Below, piece by piece: positions 6,134 to 7,384 of a stretch of DNA of 7,384 nt (positions are counted from its first letter, which is position 1; every line of letters begins with the position of its first letter). Source of the stretch: Candidatus Bipolaricaulota bacterium (lineage in GTDB: Bacteria > Bipolaricaulota > Bipolaricaulia > RBG-16-55-9); assembly GCA_018609825.1 (NCBI GenBank), contig JAHEOA010000092.1:1-7384 (forward strand), given 5' to 3'. The notes below the pieces were generated by a model, which was not told the origin of the DNA, did not search any database, and saw only the letters and a list, made by a program, of their open reading frames with translations. Position numbers and translations under genes: made by a program.

Positions 6134-6157
6134 GGGATCACGGCTCCACGTGACCCC
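6134..6157 (+). terminator. Stem-loop just after the coiled-coil protein gene
   Basis: GGGATCACG (6134-6142) pairs with CGTGACCCC (6149-6157) with one A-C mismatch, around a 6-nt loop. It starts four bases after the TAA. No T-run follows, so it is not a textbook intrinsic terminator. It could act as a weak or factor-assisted terminator, or protect the mRNA 3' end. Confidence 0.4.
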
Positions 6158-6201
6158 GATGGCCGCAAGGCACGCCGAACGTTGCGTGGCGACGCGGCGT
6201 C

Positions 6202-6207
6202 TATTAT
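6202..6207 (+). promoter_or_regulatory. Candidate -10 box for the PKD protein gene
   Basis: TATTAT matches five of six consensus bases. The nearest TTG-type -35 (TTGCGT, 6182-6187) is only 14 bp away, and the regular -35 position holds no match. Predicted start near 6214 would leave a leader of about 19 nt with the GAGGGGG-like ribosome binding site. Read-through from the upstream gene is the alternative. Confidence 0.35.
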
Positions 6208-6217
6208 CAACGTGTGA

Positions 6218-6224
6218 GAGGGGG
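6218..6224 (+). promoter_or_regulatory. Ribosome binding site of the PKD protein gene
   Basis: GAGGGGG-type purine run (GAGGGGG with the preceding A gives AGAGGGGGA) ends 8 nt before the ATG at 6233. It supports that start, which is followed directly by a hydrophobic export signal. Confidence 0.55.
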
Positions 6225-6232
6225 ATCTACGC

Positions 6233-7384
6233 ATGACGACGATCCTGGAGCGCCTCCTGACGGCCGTGCTGATTCCCGCGCTGCTGGCCCTGACGGTGCC
6301 GCAACTCGGCCCCGTCCTCAGCGATCGCGGAGACGCCCCGCAGACGGCTTCGTCCATGGAGACCGAACGGGAGAGCCAACGGAGCGCGGCGGACGCGCTC
6401 GGCGCGATCCTGTTCGGCACGACCACCGAGGAGAACGACCTCTATTCGATCACGCTGGACGCGCCGGATCAGGCCGGGGTGAACGAATCGTTCACCGCCA
6501 CGGCGACCCTGGAAGCCAAGACGGAGCTGGAGTTCGCCGCGTTCACGTTGGAGCTTCCGGAAGGGATGTCGACTACAAGCCCCGAAATGGCCGAGTTCCA
6601 GCAGAACATGAGCGCCGGCGACACGCTGACCGGCGAGTTCTCGCTCAGCGCGTCGCAATCGGGCACGTATGACCTCGTCGTCGACGCCCGCGGCAAGCCC
6701 GCCGACGCGGACAGTCAGGCCGTGAGCGCGACGGTCAGCGTCGCGGTCGGCCAAGGCCAGAACGGCGGCCAACCCACGGCCGAGTTCAGCTTCGGCCCGC
6801 AACAGCCGGAATCCGGCACGCAAGTGACCTTCGACGCCTCCGCCTCCAGCACGCCCGAGGGCGAAATCGCCAGTTACCAATGGGACTTCGGCGACGGCAC
6901 CACGACCGAAGAGTCGCAGCCGACCGTGAACCACACCTACGAGCAGCCGGGCGACTACACGGTCGCGCTGACCGTAACCGACAGCCAAGGCAACACGGCC
7001 AGCGCCCAGCAGTCGATCACGGTGTTGCAGGGCAACGAGCGCCCGCAGGCAACGTTCACGGTCGACGCGGAGGAGCCCACGGCCGGGCAACGGATCACGT
7101 TCGACGGCACCGGTTCCACCGACCCCGACGGGCAGATCGCCAACTACCGTTGGACGTTGGGCGACGGGACGGTTCGCGAAGGCGCGAATCAGGCGACCGT
7201 CACCCACACCTACGAGGACCCCGGCAACTACCAAGTGTCGCTTGTCGTCACCGACGATGAGGGGGCGACGTCGCAGCCACGGACGGTCTCGCTCAACGTG
7301 GAGCGGGCGCCGACGATCTTCGAGCAGGTCCCGACCGCCGTCTGGATCGGGGCCGGCGTGGCGGCCGCGGCCGGCGTCGTTTAC
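6233..7384 (+). CDS. Exported PKD-domain protein with C-terminal hydrophobic segment, 3' end cut off
   Basis: The frame is open from ATG 6233 to the window edge (384 codons), with no stop reached. Residues 7-28 are a hydrophobic N-terminal export signal or anchor. After a polar linker, about 73-172 looks like a beta-sandwich of the NEW3/CARDB type (FTLELPEGM, then alternating strands up to VSVAV). Two PKD domains follow: about 180-265 with YQWDFGDG (215-222) and a HTYEQPGDYTVALTVTD closing pattern, and about 269-357 with the variant YRWTLGDG (305-312) and HTYEDPGNYQVSLVVTD. At 367-384 an Ala/Gly-rich hydrophobic stretch (WIGAGVAAAAGVV) begins and runs off the window, probably a membrane helix. 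PKD domains serve as extracellular stalks or binding modules; no enzyme domain is visible. It resembles the lipoprotein at 687-2336 in PKD content but has no propeller in the visible part. The total length is unknown. Confidence 0.85.
   Translation, partial: MTTILERLLTAVLIPALLALTVPQLGPVLSDRGDAPQTASSMETERESQRSAADALGAILFGTTTEENDLYSITLDAPDQAGVNESFTATATLEAKTELEFAAFTLELPEGMSTTSPEMAEFQQNMSAGDTLTGEFSLSASQSGTYDLVVDARGKPADADSQAVSATVSVAVGQGQNGGQPTAEFSFGPQQPESGTQVTFDASASSTPEGEIASYQWDFGDGTTTEESQPTVNHTYEQPGDYTVALTVTDSQGNTASAQQSITVLQGNERPQATFTVDAEEPTAGQRITFDGTGSTDPDGQIANYRWTLGDGTVREGANQATVTHTYEDPGNYQVSLVVTDDEGATSQPRTVSLNVERAPTIFEQVPTAVWIGAGVAAAAGVVY

Noticed and set aside
6227..7234. Long minus-strand open frame (335 codons) opposite the PKD protein gene
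   Set aside because: It is a mirror of the plus-strand codon pattern in GC-rich DNA. The plus strand has clear PKD signatures, an export signal and a ribosome binding site, while the minus product shows no domain.

Overview
The window is GC-rich DNA (about two thirds G+C by eye), densely coding, with long open shadow frames on the opposite strand of every gene, as high-GC bacteria show. All gene families are bacterial. No gene fixes the phylum. PKD and FG-GAP surface proteins, a YkuK-type RNase H-like protein, an apparently short RsmI and one apparently leaderless gene would suit a deep-branching or candidate phylum (Bipolaricaulota-like or Deinococcus/Thermus-like lineages come to mind), but this is a guess. 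I see no mobile elements, tRNA or rRNA genes or CRISPR arrays, and no clear sign of recent transfer.

Layout. Bases 1-53 are the 3' end of a rightward gene whose last residues resemble the end of RsmI. A 100-bp convergent gap follows. Three leftward genes then fill 154-4697: a YkuK/DUF458-family protein (154-636), a lipoprotein with two PKD domains and a predicted seven-bladed FG-GAP beta-propeller (687-2336), and a large secreted subtilisin-like protease (2427-4697). A 128-bp divergent control region (4698-4825) separates them from two rightward genes: a secreted coiled-coil rod with a C-terminal hydrophobic helix (4826-6130), and a PKD-domain protein with hydrophobic segments near both ends (6233 to past the window edge).

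The last four genes all encode exported envelope or surface proteins: a tethered adhesive or ligand-binding propeller, a processing or degradative protease, a long spacer rod, and an anchored PKD stalk. A shared role in building or maintaining the cell envelope is plausible, but it rests on adjacency and architecture only. Each of the four has its own promoter candidate, so they need not be one operon. The best promoters are TTGACA-17-TATCCT for the protease, which puts the expected transcription start at the ATG (leaderless), and TTGACG-17-TATCAT for the lipoprotein. No stretch over 300 bp lacks a gene.
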